NCBI RefSeq assembly: GCF_042662125.1 | Contig: NZ_JBHSXL010000010.1 | Location: forward strand, 1 to 64,000 | Direction: 5' to 3' | DNA: 64,000 nucleotides | From: Halopenitus salinus | Lineage (GTDB): Archaea; Halobacteriota; Halobacteria; Halobacteriales; Haloferacaceae | Shown: piece after piece, positions 8,247 through 15,975 of the stretch | How the letters are laid out: each line of letters starts with the position of its first letter | Numbering within the stretch: the stretch's first letter is position 1 | Program-made: the position numbers and the translations under genes | The notes under the pieces: generated by a model | Databases searched by the model: none | What the model saw: only the letters and a program-made list of their open reading frames with translations | Told to the model about the DNA's origin: nothing

Positions 8247-8372
8247 ATGCGGGTCTTCGACGCGACGCCGCTCATCTACCTCGCGAAGGTCGATCGACTC
8301 ACGCTCGTCCAGCACCTCCAGGTGTCGTGCGTGATACGAGCGCATACCCCCGTCTTTAGGCGGGGGGGTTAA
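8247..8372 (+). pseudogene. Truncated PIN-domain toxin
   Basis: The ATG follows the antitoxin stop directly. The first 24 residues (MRVFDATPLIYLAKVDRLTL...) are a standard PIN start with the first catalytic Asp in FDATPLIYLAK. After VQHLQVSCV the sequence turns into unrelated DNA containing a CCCCCGTCTTTAGGCGGGGG hairpin and stops. The other acidic motifs are missing, so no active nuclease can be made. Confidence 0.65.
8346..8366. other. GC hairpin, possible IS-end or terminator
   Basis: CCCCCGTCTTTAGGCGGGGG: strong stem with a short loop at the point where the PIN gene breaks off. It resembles the subterminal hairpins of IS200/IS605 elements more than an archaeal terminator, since no T-run follows. 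Confidence 0.4.
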
Positions 8373-8490
8373 CTGGCGACTGTTGAGTCACGACGTCGAT
8401 CGAATCGGGTACCGCTACGGGCTCACGACGGCGCCGAAGGCGATCGTGAATTTCCCACGACCCACACCGCGTCCCGCGTGCTGATCGGAC

Positions 8491-8886
8491 TCAGTAGGTC
8501 TCGACCGCCACGCCCAATGCTTCGAAGTCCTCCATGTTCGCCGTGAGTACCGCGTCATCGAGGACGTCGGCCATCGCGGCGATGTACGCGTCGTTCGCCC
8601 CGATGCCGGCGTTCTTTCCGGCATGATCGTCCGCCTCCGCGAGGAGGGCGCCGGCCCGCCGTGCGATCTCCTCGTCGACGTCGATTCGGGGGTACCCCAG
8701 GAGACGGTTGCGTACCTCCTGTTCGGTCGTGTCGCTCCGCGCCGTGGCGACGCCGTAGTAGGTCTCCGCGACGACCGGCGTCGGGAGCCACTGCATCTCG
8801 CCGTCCGCGACGAGTTCCGCACCTTTCGAGAACGCGTCCGGATCCCCCGCCATCAGATCGAAGAGGTACGAGGAGTCGAGGATCAC
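8491..8886 (-). CDS. VapC-type PIN toxin
   Basis: 131 residues with all PIN motifs: MILDSSYLFDLMAGD (first Asp), TPVVAETYYGV (Glu), ANDAYIAAMA (Asp) and AVLTANMEDF near the end. The overall layout fits typical VapC RNases that cleave tRNA or rRNA. The start overlaps the stop of the antitoxin gene upstream (ATGA at 8883-8886), so the two are translated together. Confidence 0.88.
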   Translation of the reverse strand: MILDSSYLFDLMAGDPDAFSKGAELVADGEMQWLPTPVVAETYYGVATARSDTTEQEVRNRLLGYPRIDVDEEIARRAGALLAEADDHAGKNAGIGANDAYIAAMADVLDDAVLTANMEDFEALGVAVETY

Positions 8887-9131
8887 TTGTCGTGGTCTCC
8901 GTCGTCGAAGGCGCGGCGGGCGGTACTGAGCCGATCGCGGTCACGGCCGCGAAGATCCTGTATCGCCTCTTTGGCTGCGTCGGCTTCCGCCTCCGTCAGC
9001 AGGCCGGCGACGTCCTCGGGATGCGGACCGCGCGTCATTCGGCGAAGCGTCTCCTCCATCGTCTCGCCGGGTTCGTTGTGTGCGGTCAGCCACTCGTGGT
9101 AGTCCTCCGAGACGCGAATGGTTTTGACCAT
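8883..9131 (-). CDS. VapB-type antitoxin
   Basis: 82 residues: MVKTIRVSEDYHEWLTAHNE gives the strand and helix of a ribbon-helix-helix-like DNA-binding end, and the C-terminus is charged (RDRDRLSTARRAFDDGDHDK), as in antitoxins that wrap PIN proteins. It lies directly before and overlaps the toxin gene. The leader contains GATATATTGGGATATATGAG, with two GATATAT boxes that may be the promoter and operator. Confidence 0.8.
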   Translation of the reverse strand: MVKTIRVSEDYHEWLTAHNEPGETMEETLRRMTRGPHPEDVAGLLTEAEADAAKEAIQDLRGRDRDRLSTARRAFDDGDHDK

Positions 9132-9242
9132 GCGATATATTGGGATATATGAGTCTAAGAGTCTTACGGCGGGTATCCTAGTGATTTGGAGGGCGTGCGT
9201 CGGCGACCGGCTAACGTGTGGCGTTGTCCGCCATCCGCCTCC

Positions 9243-11513
9243 TCACCGGTCGCCGAAGAGCCGGGCGAGGAGCCCGGCCTGACGTGCCCGCTCGGCGAGG
9301 AGGACGGAGCAGTCGACGTCGTCGACGACGTCCGCCACGACGCTCCCGTGGATGAGCCGGGGGAACAGCCCCCGCTCGCTGGCGCCGATCGCGACGAGCG
9401 TCGCGTCCGTGGCGGCCAGCCGGATCGCGTCCTCGACGTCGCCGGTCTCGACCCGGTGGGTGACCCCCTCGTCGCCGAAGCCGTGTTCGGCGGCCCACTC
9501 CCGGAGGAACGCCTCGCCCGCCTCGCGCTCGCCCTCGTCGGCGACGTGGAGGAGCGTGAGGTCGGCGTCGTAGCGGTCCCGGAGGATCCGGACGGCCTCC
9601 GCGCCGAGGTCGGTGTCCGGGCCGCCCGCCGTGGGCAACAGGATTCGCGAGGGGTCGAACTCGCGGTCCCGGAGCACGAGGAAGTCACACGGCAGCTCGC
9701 CGACCATCTCGTCGACGGCACCCTCGATGCGCCCCGGCTGCCCGTGGGAGCCGCGGCCCCACCCCATGACGACCTGGTCGGCGTCGTGGTCGCGCGCCGC
9801 GTCGAAGATCTCCGCGAACCCGCGGTGGGAGACGATGGTGTGCGTCTCGACGTCGACGCCGAAGGTCTCGGCGTCGCGGCGGGCCTGGTCGAGCACCTCG
9901 TGGTAGTTCTCCTCGTGCTCCTCCAGGTGGTCGGCGGCGTACTCGAGCGACGTCTGGTCGGGGACCGTCACGATGTGGACGGCGTCGACCACGCCGTCGT
10001 GGCGGTCGGCGACCGCGCTGGCGAGCGTGATGAGCGCCTCCTCGTGTTGGGGGTTGGCGAGCGGGACCATCACGCGAAACCGGCCGCCGTCGGGCTGGAG
10101 GCCCGCGGCCGCCGAGACCACGCTGTCGGGCATGCTGTCGGAGCGCTCGAGGACGTACTTCCCGAGGATCCCCTTCTTGTCGGCCCGCGAGCGGGCGTAC
10201 ACGAGGTACCAGACGACCCCGAAGGCGACGAACCCGCCGGCTAAGGCGATCTCGATCGGCCGCATGAACGCGATCAGCCCGAAGGAGGTGACGGCGCCGA
10301 GTATCGGCACGACCGGGTAGAACGGCACCGTGAAGTCGGGGTCGTACCCGGGCGCGTCCGCCTCGCGCATGACGATGAGCGCGAGGTTCAACAGGCCGTA
10401 GACGACGAGGTGGAGGACGCTGCCGGCCTTCGCCAGCGTCTCGACGTTGCCGACCGCGGTGAAGCCCAGGATCAACGCGCCGGTGATCGCGATCGACCGG
10501 TAGGGCGTGGCGAACCGCGGGTGGATCCGGTTGAGCCACGCGGTGATGAGCCGGTCGCGCCCCATCGCGAAGTTGATGCGCGAGGACGCGAGGATCGACG
10601 CGTTGGCCGAGGAGGCGGTCGCGAGCAGGCCGGCGAAGAGGACGAGCCCGCCGCCGACGGCCGCCAGCCCGAGGACGTCGCCGAAGGCCACCTCCGCGAC
10701 GTCGATCACGGGGGTCCGCGAGTCCGCGAGGAGTTCCCAGTTTATCACCCCCATCAACACGACCATGATGATCGCGTACATGACGGTCACGATGACGACC
10801 GACCCGACGATGGCGAGCGGGAGGTTCCGCCCGGGGTTCTTTATCTCCTCGGCCACGGTCGTGATCTTCGCGAACCCGAGGTACGAGACGAACACGAGCG
10901 CGGTCCCGGGCAACAGCGCGTCGTACCCCTGGGGCGCGAACGGCCGCAGCGTCGAGAGGTCGGCGGTGAGCGCGCCCAGGATCGAGAAGGCCGTCAGGAT
11001 GACCACGAGCAGGATGACGATGACGTTCTGCAGGCGTCCGGTCTCCTTGGCGCCCACGTAGTTCACGCCGACGAAGGCCGCGCCGGCGACGAGCGCGGCG
11101 ACCTGCGTGCGCGAGAGCGCGAGGGGGCCGAGGCTCACCGCGGGGAGGGCGACGAGTTCGATGAGGAAGCTGCCGAACCCGAGCATGTAGAACGCGGAGG
11201 CGAACGCCAGGCCGATCCAGTTACCCATGCCCGCGATCGACCCGAACAGCGGCCCGAGGGCGTGGTTGACGTAGTAGTAGCTCCCGCCGGCCTTCGGCAT
11301 CGCCGTCCCGAGCTCGCTCGCGGACAGCGCCGTGAAAAGCGAGATGACCCCGCCGACCACGAACGACGCCGCGACGAGCGGCCCGGCGACCGCCGCGGCC
11401 TCCCCCGGCAACACGAAGATCCCCGCCCCGATCATCGTCCCGACGCCAATGGTCAACGCCGCGAGGGGTCCCAGGTCCTTCGCGAGCTCCTCGTCGTCGG
11501 TGCGGCCGCTCAT
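9243..11513 (-). CDS. APC-family amino-acid permease fused to two universal-stress domains
   Basis: 756 residues. Residues 1 to about 440 form an APC transporter with the sodium-independent permease signature (GVGTMIGAGIFVLPG at helix 1) and about 12 hydrophobic segments. The remaining 300 residues hold two UspA-like domains, with nucleotide-loop patterns VVMGWGRGSHGQPGRIEG and IGASERGLFPRLIHGS. Such fusions are known in haloarchaea and are thought to let the Usp part regulate transport. The substrate is probably a cationic or neutral amino acid. ATG 11513 overlaps the stop of a small repeat-rich ORF (ATGA). Confidence 0.9.
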   Translation of the reverse strand: MSGRTDDEELAKDLGPLAALTIGVGTMIGAGIFVLPGEAAAVAGPLVAASFVVGGVISLFTALSASELGTAMPKAGGSYYYVNHALGPLFGSIAGMGNWIGLAFASAFYMLGFGSFLIELVALPAVSLGPLALSRTQVAALVAGAAFVGVNYVGAKETGRLQNVIVILLVVILTAFSILGALTADLSTLRPFAPQGYDALLPGTALVFVSYLGFAKITTVAEEIKNPGRNLPLAIVGSVVIVTVMYAIIMVVLMGVINWELLADSRTPVIDVAEVAFGDVLGLAAVGGGLVLFAGLLATASSANASILASSRINFAMGRDRLITAWLNRIHPRFATPYRSIAITGALILGFTAVGNVETLAKAGSVLHLVVYGLLNLALIVMREADAPGYDPDFTVPFYPVVPILGAVTSFGLIAFMRPIEIALAGGFVAFGVVWYLVYARSRADKKGILGKYVLERSDSMPDSVVSAAAGLQPDGGRFRVMVPLANPQHEEALITLASAVADRHDGVVDAVHIVTVPDQTSLEYAADHLEEHEENYHEVLDQARRDAETFGVDVETHTIVSHRGFAEIFDAARDHDADQVVMGWGRGSHGQPGRIEGAVDEMVGELPCDFLVLRDREFDPSRILLPTAGGPDTDLGAEAVRILRDRYDADLTLLHVADEGEREAGEAFLREWAAEHGFGDEGVTHRVETGDVEDAIRLAATDATLVAIGASERGLFPRLIHGSVVADVVDDVDCSVLLAERARQAGLLARLFGDR

Positions 11514-11809
11514 CGCGGATCACCGCCGAACGCCGCCGCCAGAGAGCCGATCGTCGAGAACACGCCGGACCACGTCTTCGAGAACACGCCGGACCACGTC
11601 TTCGAGAACACGCCGGACGACTGGAGCACATCAAACGCAGAGATCGCATCAAACGACTGGACCGCACCAAGCGACTGGACCGCACCGACCGCCGAGATCA
11701 CACCGACCGATTCGTTCGCGCCGGGACGACCGTCCCAACGAGGGGGGCCCCGGTGAGGCCCCCCGGGATCGGGACGGGACCCGATGAGGTGTCGATCGAG
11801 GCGGGTCAC
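11510..11809 (-). CDS. Possible small repeat-rich ORF upstream of the permease
   Basis: A 99-codon frame from a GTG, ending exactly in an ATGA overlap with the permease start. Its C-terminal half is repetitive and hydrophobic: GAVQSLGAVQSFDAISAFDV, then GVFSKTWS twice and GVFSTIGS. The first 30 residues are Pro/Gly/Arg-rich and less credible, so a later start is possible. No family is recognised. The coupling to the permease start argues for translation; the tandem DNA repeats and lack of homology argue for caution. Confidence 0.3.
   Translation of the reverse strand: MTRLDRHLIGSRPDPGGPHRGPPRWDGRPGANESVGVISAVGAVQSLGAVQSFDAISAFDVLQSSGVFSKTWSGVFSKTWSGVFSTIGSLAAAFGGDPR
11554..11620. repeat. 24-bp tandem repeat, 2.8 copies
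   Basis: The unit TCGAGAACACGCCGGACCAC plus GTCT is repeated at 11554, 11578 and partially at 11602. It is followed by shorter related words (GACTGGACCGCACCAA and variants) to about 11700. In the minus frame each unit encodes GVFSKTWS. Confidence 0.85.
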
Positions 11810-12243
11810 CGGCCGATGCCAGCGCCCTGCCGTGGAGCCGTCTCGAGGACCCGGACGGAGTCGACCGGGACCGTTTCGTCTCGAGACCGGCGAGCGTCGC
11901 TCCCGAGGTCGAACTCGGAGGCGAAGCGACGATCGCGGCCCGTCTCGGGGGCGTCGTCGACGTGACGTAACGTCGCGTGCATGGTGATTGCAAGCGTGGC
12001 CACCCAGTTAACACTTGGTAGGCACCTGCTCCGGACTCGGGCGTTGACGATCTGGCGGTCCTCGATCCCGCGTCGTCGATCGAACTCGAACGGGCGACGC
12101 TCGAGTGGTCGACGATTCCGCATCCGTCGACCAATACAATGCGGAATCGACATCGCAGCGCGGTGAGACGTCGCGTCGTTCGTTTGTGCCACGCCCACCT
12201 GGGCGTCGATTCGGGCCCGCTGATGTTGTACTCCGAAACGTTT
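11810..12243. other. Intergenic region with partial repeat copy D
   Basis: No convincing gene. The block 12041-12150 matches the 3' half of the degenerate repeat (CCTCGATCCCGCGTCGTCGA, then CTCGAGTGGTCGACGATTCC), also found at 6270-6380 and 19640-19730. The 5' half of the repeat is absent here. Confidence 0.5.
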
Positions 12244-12270
12244 GTATTACTCTAAACTAAACGTATTACT
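12244..12270. promoter_or_regulatory. Direct repeats before the second AbrB-PIN operon
   Basis: GTATTACT occurs at 12244-12251 and again at 12263-12270, 19 bases apart, ending four bases before the ATG at 12275. The block is AT-rich in a GC-rich region and probably contains the promoter plus an autoregulatory site. Confidence 0.4.
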
Positions 12271-12274
12271 GAAT

Positions 12275-12571
12275 ATGTCGAGTAGTTCGAGGGATCCGAC
12301 TGTAGTACGCGTCTCACGCAAGGGACAGGCCACGATCCCGAAGCGACTGCGGGAGAAGTTCGGGATCGAGACGCCCGGTGAGGTGTTCGTCTACGAGGAA
12401 CGGGGCCGCATCGTCATCGAGCCGGTGCCGTCGCCCGAGGAGCTACACGGGATCCACGCCGGGGACCACGAACCCGGCGCCGTACTGAAGCGAGTTCGTG
12501 AGCTGCAAGCGGACGAGCGCCGCCGTGAAGCGGAGCGAGTCGAACGACTTCGTCCGTCGGAGCACGAATGA
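12275..12571 (+). CDS. AbrB/MazE-type antitoxin
   Basis: 98 residues from ATG 12275 (an upstream in-frame ATG at 12242 lies inside the promoter repeats). The AbrB domain is VVRVSRKGQATIPKRLREKF then GIETPGEVFVYEERGRI. The C-terminal half is charged (ADERRREAERVERLRPSEHE). The PIN toxin gene overlaps its stop by ATGA. Paralogous in layout to 2625-3301 but clearly diverged. Confidence 0.87.
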   Translation: MSSSSRDPTVVRVSRKGQATIPKRLREKFGIETPGEVFVYEERGRIVIEPVPSPEELHGIHAGDHEPGAVLKRVRELQADERRREAERVERLRPSEHE

Positions 12572-13005
12572 CCGGAGGGTACGTCTTCGATACCGAGGCG
12601 ATCCTCGCCTACCTCTACAACGAGCCTGGCCACGAGACCGTCGCAGCACTTCTCGACGAGGTGTTTTCGGAGGAGTCGCCCGGCGCCATTTCGGAGACGA
12701 ACGCCAGCGAGGTGTTCTATCTCGTCGCCCGGTTCGAAGGTGTCGAGGACGCTCCGACCGCCGTCTCGCTCCGCGAGGCGGATCGAGACGTCCGTGCGCT
12801 CGACCGGCAGGGAGTGACTATCGAGCCGGCCGACTGGCGCCTGGCGGCGGAGGTGAAGTCCCACGGTCGGATCTCGCTTGCCGACGCATACGCCGTTGCG
12901 CTCGCCCACGAACGGGATGCGACGCTCGTCGTCGGCGGTGACGACGACTTCGAGGATCTTCCGGTCGCGGTCGACGTGTGCCGGTTTCGCGAACACGGCG
13001 TGTAA
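12568..13005 (+). CDS. VapC-type PIN toxin
   Basis: 145 residues with intact PIN motifs: YVFDTEAILAYLYNEPG (first Asp), SETNASEVFYL (Glu), ISLADAYAVALA (Asp) and TLVVGGDDDFEDL (terminal acidic cluster). The ATG overlaps the stop of the AbrB antitoxin. Predicted Mg-dependent RNase that is neutralised by its partner. Confidence 0.9.
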   Translation: MTGGYVFDTEAILAYLYNEPGHETVAALLDEVFSEESPGAISETNASEVFYLVARFEGVEDAPTAVSLREADRDVRALDRQGVTIEPADWRLAAEVKSHGRISLADAYAVALAHERDATLVVGGDDDFEDLPVAVDVCRFREHGV

Positions 13006-13183
13006 TCGGCAGGTGATGTTCCTCCGCGGCGTCGAAGCGATCGCGAAGTCGCCGTCGATCCGACTGAACCGACCACCGACTTGGTCATCGCACAGCAGTC
13101 AATCTGCATCGATGTCGTTCACGGATTGTCGATCGTTCACGAACTCCCCATGTCCACGTCCAAGCGCCGTCCGACGCGTGAGT

Positions 13184-13351
13184 TCACTCCTCGATCCGTT
13201 CGGCATCGGTGGACTCACACTCCGGACAGCCGAACCAGTACGAATCGAGGTCGGCCTCGGAGTCGAACTCCGTTCCACAGTCCTCACAGCGGTAGCTCGG
13301 CGTGTCGTCCTCGACGCCGATCGCCTCCTTGACGGTGTCGATTACGGACAT
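13184..13351 (-). CDS. Small double-CxxC zinc-ribbon protein
   Basis: A 55-residue frame: MSVIDTVKEAIGVEDD, then CEDCGTEF and CPECES 20 residues apart, a compact zinc ribbon of the kind common in haloarchaea. The function of these mini-proteins is unknown; regulatory roles are suspected. An almost identical copy lies at 27730-27897, again just downstream of the same HTH gene, so the pair has been duplicated together. Confidence 0.75.
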   Translation of the reverse strand: MSVIDTVKEAIGVEDDTPSYRCEDCGTEFDSEADLDSYWFGCPECESTDAERIEE

Positions 13352-13472
13352 CACCGAATACTGGCGGCGGGAGACGCTTATGACCGGCGCGAGACTGTGT
13401 CAGTCGAACAGCGAGTGACCCGTGAAGCCGAAATATCCCCGTCTCGACGCCGAACACGCGGGGATCGTCGCT

Positions 13473-13805
13473 TCACTGCGTGAAGTCCTCGTCCTCGAGG
13501 GGGTCGTGGCGGAGTTCGATGTTCACCTCGAACCCGGCGTCGATCAGCTCGAAGGTGACGCGTTCCAGCGAGGCCCGGTACACCTTTCGGTGGTTCCCCT
13601 CCGCGTCGATCTCGGTCTCCTCGCGCACCAGGTCGTGCTCCTGGCAGACGTTGAGGCGCCTATAAACGGTGGGTTGTGACACCGACAGCTGATCGGCAAG
13701 CTCCCCCGCCGACTTCGCCTCGGTGTTCGTCAACGCGAGGATCTTGCGCACCTCCTCGCTGCCGAGCACCTCGAAGACCGTCTCGGGGTCCCACTCGGAG
13801 GTCAC
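13473..13805 (-). CDS. ArsR-like winged-helix regulator, copy 1
   Basis: 110 residues from GTG 13805. A winged helix spans most of the protein: VFEVLGSEEVRKILALTNTE, then SAGELADQLSVSQPTVYRRL as recognition helix, and a wing with NHRKVYRA. The C-terminus ends in acidic residues (DPLEDEDFTQ). A TATA-like GGTATAAATG at 13825-13834 lies about 25 bases upstream of the start, as expected for a leaderless transcript, and fixes the start. The copy at 28019-28351 differs at only about nine positions. No ligand-binding cysteines are seen. Confidence 0.85.
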   Translation of the reverse strand: MTSEWDPETVFEVLGSEEVRKILALTNTEAKSAGELADQLSVSQPTVYRRLNVCQEHDLVREETEIDAEGNHRKVYRASLERVTFELIDAGFEVNIELRHDPLEDEDFTQ

Positions 13806-13914
13806 ACCGGGACATCGGCCCGCGGGTATAAATGTCGTTTCGTCACCACGATTCGCTCCAGTTGTACTCGTCTCCACCGGAATTCTAATACAGTTCGAAT
13901 ACAATAATTGTACT

Positions 13915-14280
13915 ATGCCGGTGGACTTCGAGACGCATACGCCTGGTGGGTCGCGGATAGACCTCTCGGAAGGGTCGAACGCCGGAATGATACTCAAATA
14001 CCTGCTTGAACACCGCGGTGTCGGGTTCACGCCCGCGGAGTTAGCCGAAGCGACGAACATCCCGAGGGGCAGCGTCGGACCAACGCTACAACGCCTGGAA
14101 GATGCCGGACTCGTTCGACACAAAGAGCCGTATTGGGCGGCGGCCGAGGACGATCGCCTCGCTGCGGCGGCGGCGTCAATCGTTGGTGTGGAGGCCGTTG
14201 CGGACCGGTTCAGCGACGACTGGTACGCGACCAACGAGGGCTGGGAGGACGATCTACCCGACCTGAGCAACGAGGCGTGA
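13915..14280 (+). CDS. Winged-helix antitoxin of HTH + PemK-like module
   Basis: 121 residues from ATG 13915. The helix-turn-helix is FTPAELAEATNIPRGSVGPT with the following LQRLEDAGLVRHKEPYW. It is homologous to 440-802. The C-terminal tail (DDWYATNEGWEDDLPDLSNEA) is acidic and likely binds the toxin. The leader holds CTAATACAGTTCGAATACAA and AATTGTACT immediately before the ATG, similar to the leader of the 440 gene. The toxin gene starts three bases after its stop. Confidence 0.75.
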   Translation: MPVDFETHTPGGSRIDLSEGSNAGMILKYLLEHRGVGFTPAELAEATNIPRGSVGPTLQRLEDAGLVRHKEPYWAAAEDDRLAAAAASIVGVEAVADRFSDDWYATNEGWEDDLPDLSNEA

Positions 14281-14283
14281 TCG

Positions 14284-14610
14284 ATGGCGTACCCACGGGG
14301 CGCGATCGTCCTTGCGACGGACCCGTTCGGAAACGCGCCGAAACGCCCGTATGTGGTTTTGTCGAACAGTACTCATCCATTTCACGGCCAGGAGTACGTA
14401 GCCGCCGTGATCACGACGACGGAACGGCACAACGCGATAGAGCTGACTCCGGAACGGATCGAGCGTGGAAGCCTTCCGCGACGATCCTTCGTATCACCTT
14501 GGTCCGTCACGACTCTCAAAGATGCGGTGATCGATACGCAACCAGCACAGGTGACGGGTGAGACCGTCGATGACACGCGACGTGAATTGAACAAGTATCT
14601 GGAAGGTTGA
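14284..14610 (+). CDS. PemK/MazF-like toxin (intact)
   Basis: 108 residues, the usual size for this fold. It begins AYPRGAIVLATDPFGNAPKR with PYVVLSN as second strand, then AAVITTTERHNAIEL and the conserved SPWSVTTLKDAVIDTQPAQV. PemK/MazF proteins are small beta-barrel endoribonucleases, and the RGxIV opening and the PW-T segment fit. It is the intact version of the gene disrupted at 795-1196 and follows its HTH partner directly. Function as a toxin is inferred from fold and operon. Confidence 0.72.
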   Translation: MAYPRGAIVLATDPFGNAPKRPYVVLSNSTHPFHGQEYVAAVITTTERHNAIELTPERIERGSLPRRSFVSPWSVTTLKDAVIDTQPAQVTGETVDDTRRELNKYLEG

Positions 14611-14720
14611 TCGGGAGTATTCTCCGACTACGGAAACGAACCGCCCGAAACGTTGGGACCCTAACGGAACGCGATCGTTGACGTCAACCCGACGCCGCCC
14701 GGTGCGTGGAGGCGTCGTCG
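14611..14720. other. Short spacer between convergent genes
   Basis: About 110 bases between the PemK-like gene and the convergent acidic-protein gene. No promoter or clear hairpin terminator is seen. Confidence 0.4.
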
Positions 14721-15665
14721 TCAGTTACCGCCCGGACCGCCCGCGTGGTCCGGCGGTCCGCGTTCGCCATCATCGTCGTCTTCCTCGGACTCGTCGTCGG
14801 TGTCGTCCTCGTCCTCCTCGTCCGCTTCATCGTCAGCATCGTCCGCATCCGCTTCATCGTCAGCGTCGTCAGCATCCGCTTCCTCTGATTCGTTCTCCTC
14901 GTCAGCGTCGTCGTCCTCGGACTCATCCTCCTCGGACTCGTCTTCGTCGTCAGCATCGTCCTCATCGACGTCGCCGTCATCAGCATCGTCGCTCTCCTCG
15001 TCGGCGTCGTCGGTGTCGGTCTCGTCCTCTTCCTCCTCGGCGTCGTCGTCGTCGTCGACATCATCGGATTCGTCGTCAGCGTCGTCGCCCGGACCGGCGT
15101 GAGCCGGCGGTCCGCGCTCGCCGTCGTTCGCCCGATCGGAGTTCCCCGGCGCATCACCGGCGTTGCCCGGTGCATCATCGGCGTTGCCCGGGTTGTTCGA
15201 CGTCACGAACTCCGAGACGGCGGAGCCGATCCCACCGTCGCGGTCGTCGGTCTGCTGGATGAACTCGCGGACCAGCTGGCCGAACGGCGTGTCCTCCGCG
15301 GACTCGTCGTCATCGCCGGCGGTCAGATCGACCGTCGTCGAGACGCTCTCGTTCCCGGCGGTCGCGGTCACCTCGACCGTCACGTTCTCCTCGGCGGCAG
15401 GGAGGCCGACCGTCCCGTTCTCGTCGGTCGTGTACTCGCCCTCGCCGGCGTACGTGACGTTCTGTCCCTCGGCGGTGGTGACGTTCACCGTCGCGTTTTC
15501 CACCGCGCTGTCGTTCTCGGTCACTGTGACCGTCGGTTCGTTGCCGGCATCGTCGACGGTCACGCCGAAGTCGCCCTCGGCGGCCGCGACGCCGGCCATC
15601 GCGCCGATCGCGACGACCGCGATCAGCAGCAGTCCGATCGTCTTCGTGCCTGTGGTTTCGCTCAT
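14721..15665 (-). CDS. Secreted protein with Asp/Glu-rich low-complexity region
   Basis: About 314 residues. A Sec-type signal (TIGLLLIAVVAIGAMAGVAA) is followed by a beta-rich domain with many predicted N-glycosylation sequons (NDS, NAT, NVT, NVTY). After two NAxDAPGN-like repeats and GERGPPAHAGPG, about 110 residues are almost only Asp, Glu, Ala and Ser, ending with GERGPPDHAGGPGG. The matching GERGPP blocks bracket the acidic stretch. TTATAAAG at 15693-15700 is about 28 bases upstream of ATG 15665 and selects that start over a GTG six bases earlier. Role unknown; a surface polyanion is plausible. Confidence 0.7.
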   Translation of the reverse strand: MSETTGTKTIGLLLIAVVAIGAMAGVAAAEGDFGVTVDDAGNEPTVTVTENDSAVENATVNVTTAEGQNVTYAGEGEYTTDENGTVGLPAAEENVTVEVTATAGNESVSTTVDLTAGDDDESAEDTPFGQLVREFIQQTDDRDGGIGSAVSEFVTSNNPGNADDAPGNAGDAPGNSDRANDGERGPPAHAGPGDDADDESDDVDDDDDAEEEEDETDTDDADEESDDADDGDVDEDDADDEDESEEDESEDDDADEENESEEADADDADDEADADDADDEADEEDEDDTDDESEEDDDDGERGPPDHAGGPGGN

Positions 15666-15975
15666 GTCCACTCGGGCCCTGTCCCTGGTCGGTTATAAAG
15701 AGATGAATCGGTTAAGTCGGTTTAATTCCGTTTGTATCCCGGTTAAAGCCGTTCTACCGTCGGAATCCGACAAACGGAGTCCGTACGCGGACTCGTCGCC
15801 GATCACACCCCGTTTCGATCCGGTTCGCGGGTCGATCGGCGCTCGCGCGCGACACCAGGGCACCCGCCAGACCGAGGGGGAACCAGCAAGATCGAGACGA
15901 TCGACCGCCACGGGTCGCCACCACGATCTGAGCCACTACCTGGTTTTTTGTCTCCCGAATCGGTGTCTCCACAGG

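Noticed and set aside
10410..11756. 448-codon plus-strand frame
   Set aside because: It is antisense to the permease and consists of Arg/Glu/His-rich shadow sequence.
14800..15100. Trinucleotide-rich tract as a satellite repeat
   Set aside because: The TCG/TCC words are codons of the acidic Asp/Glu stretch read on the minus strand, not a separate tandem array.
15163..15975. Upstream extension of the CitE-like frame
   Set aside because: Ser/Pro/Thr-rich shadow of the acidic secreted protein gene; the CitE motif SYLFVPATD begins just after ATG 15976.
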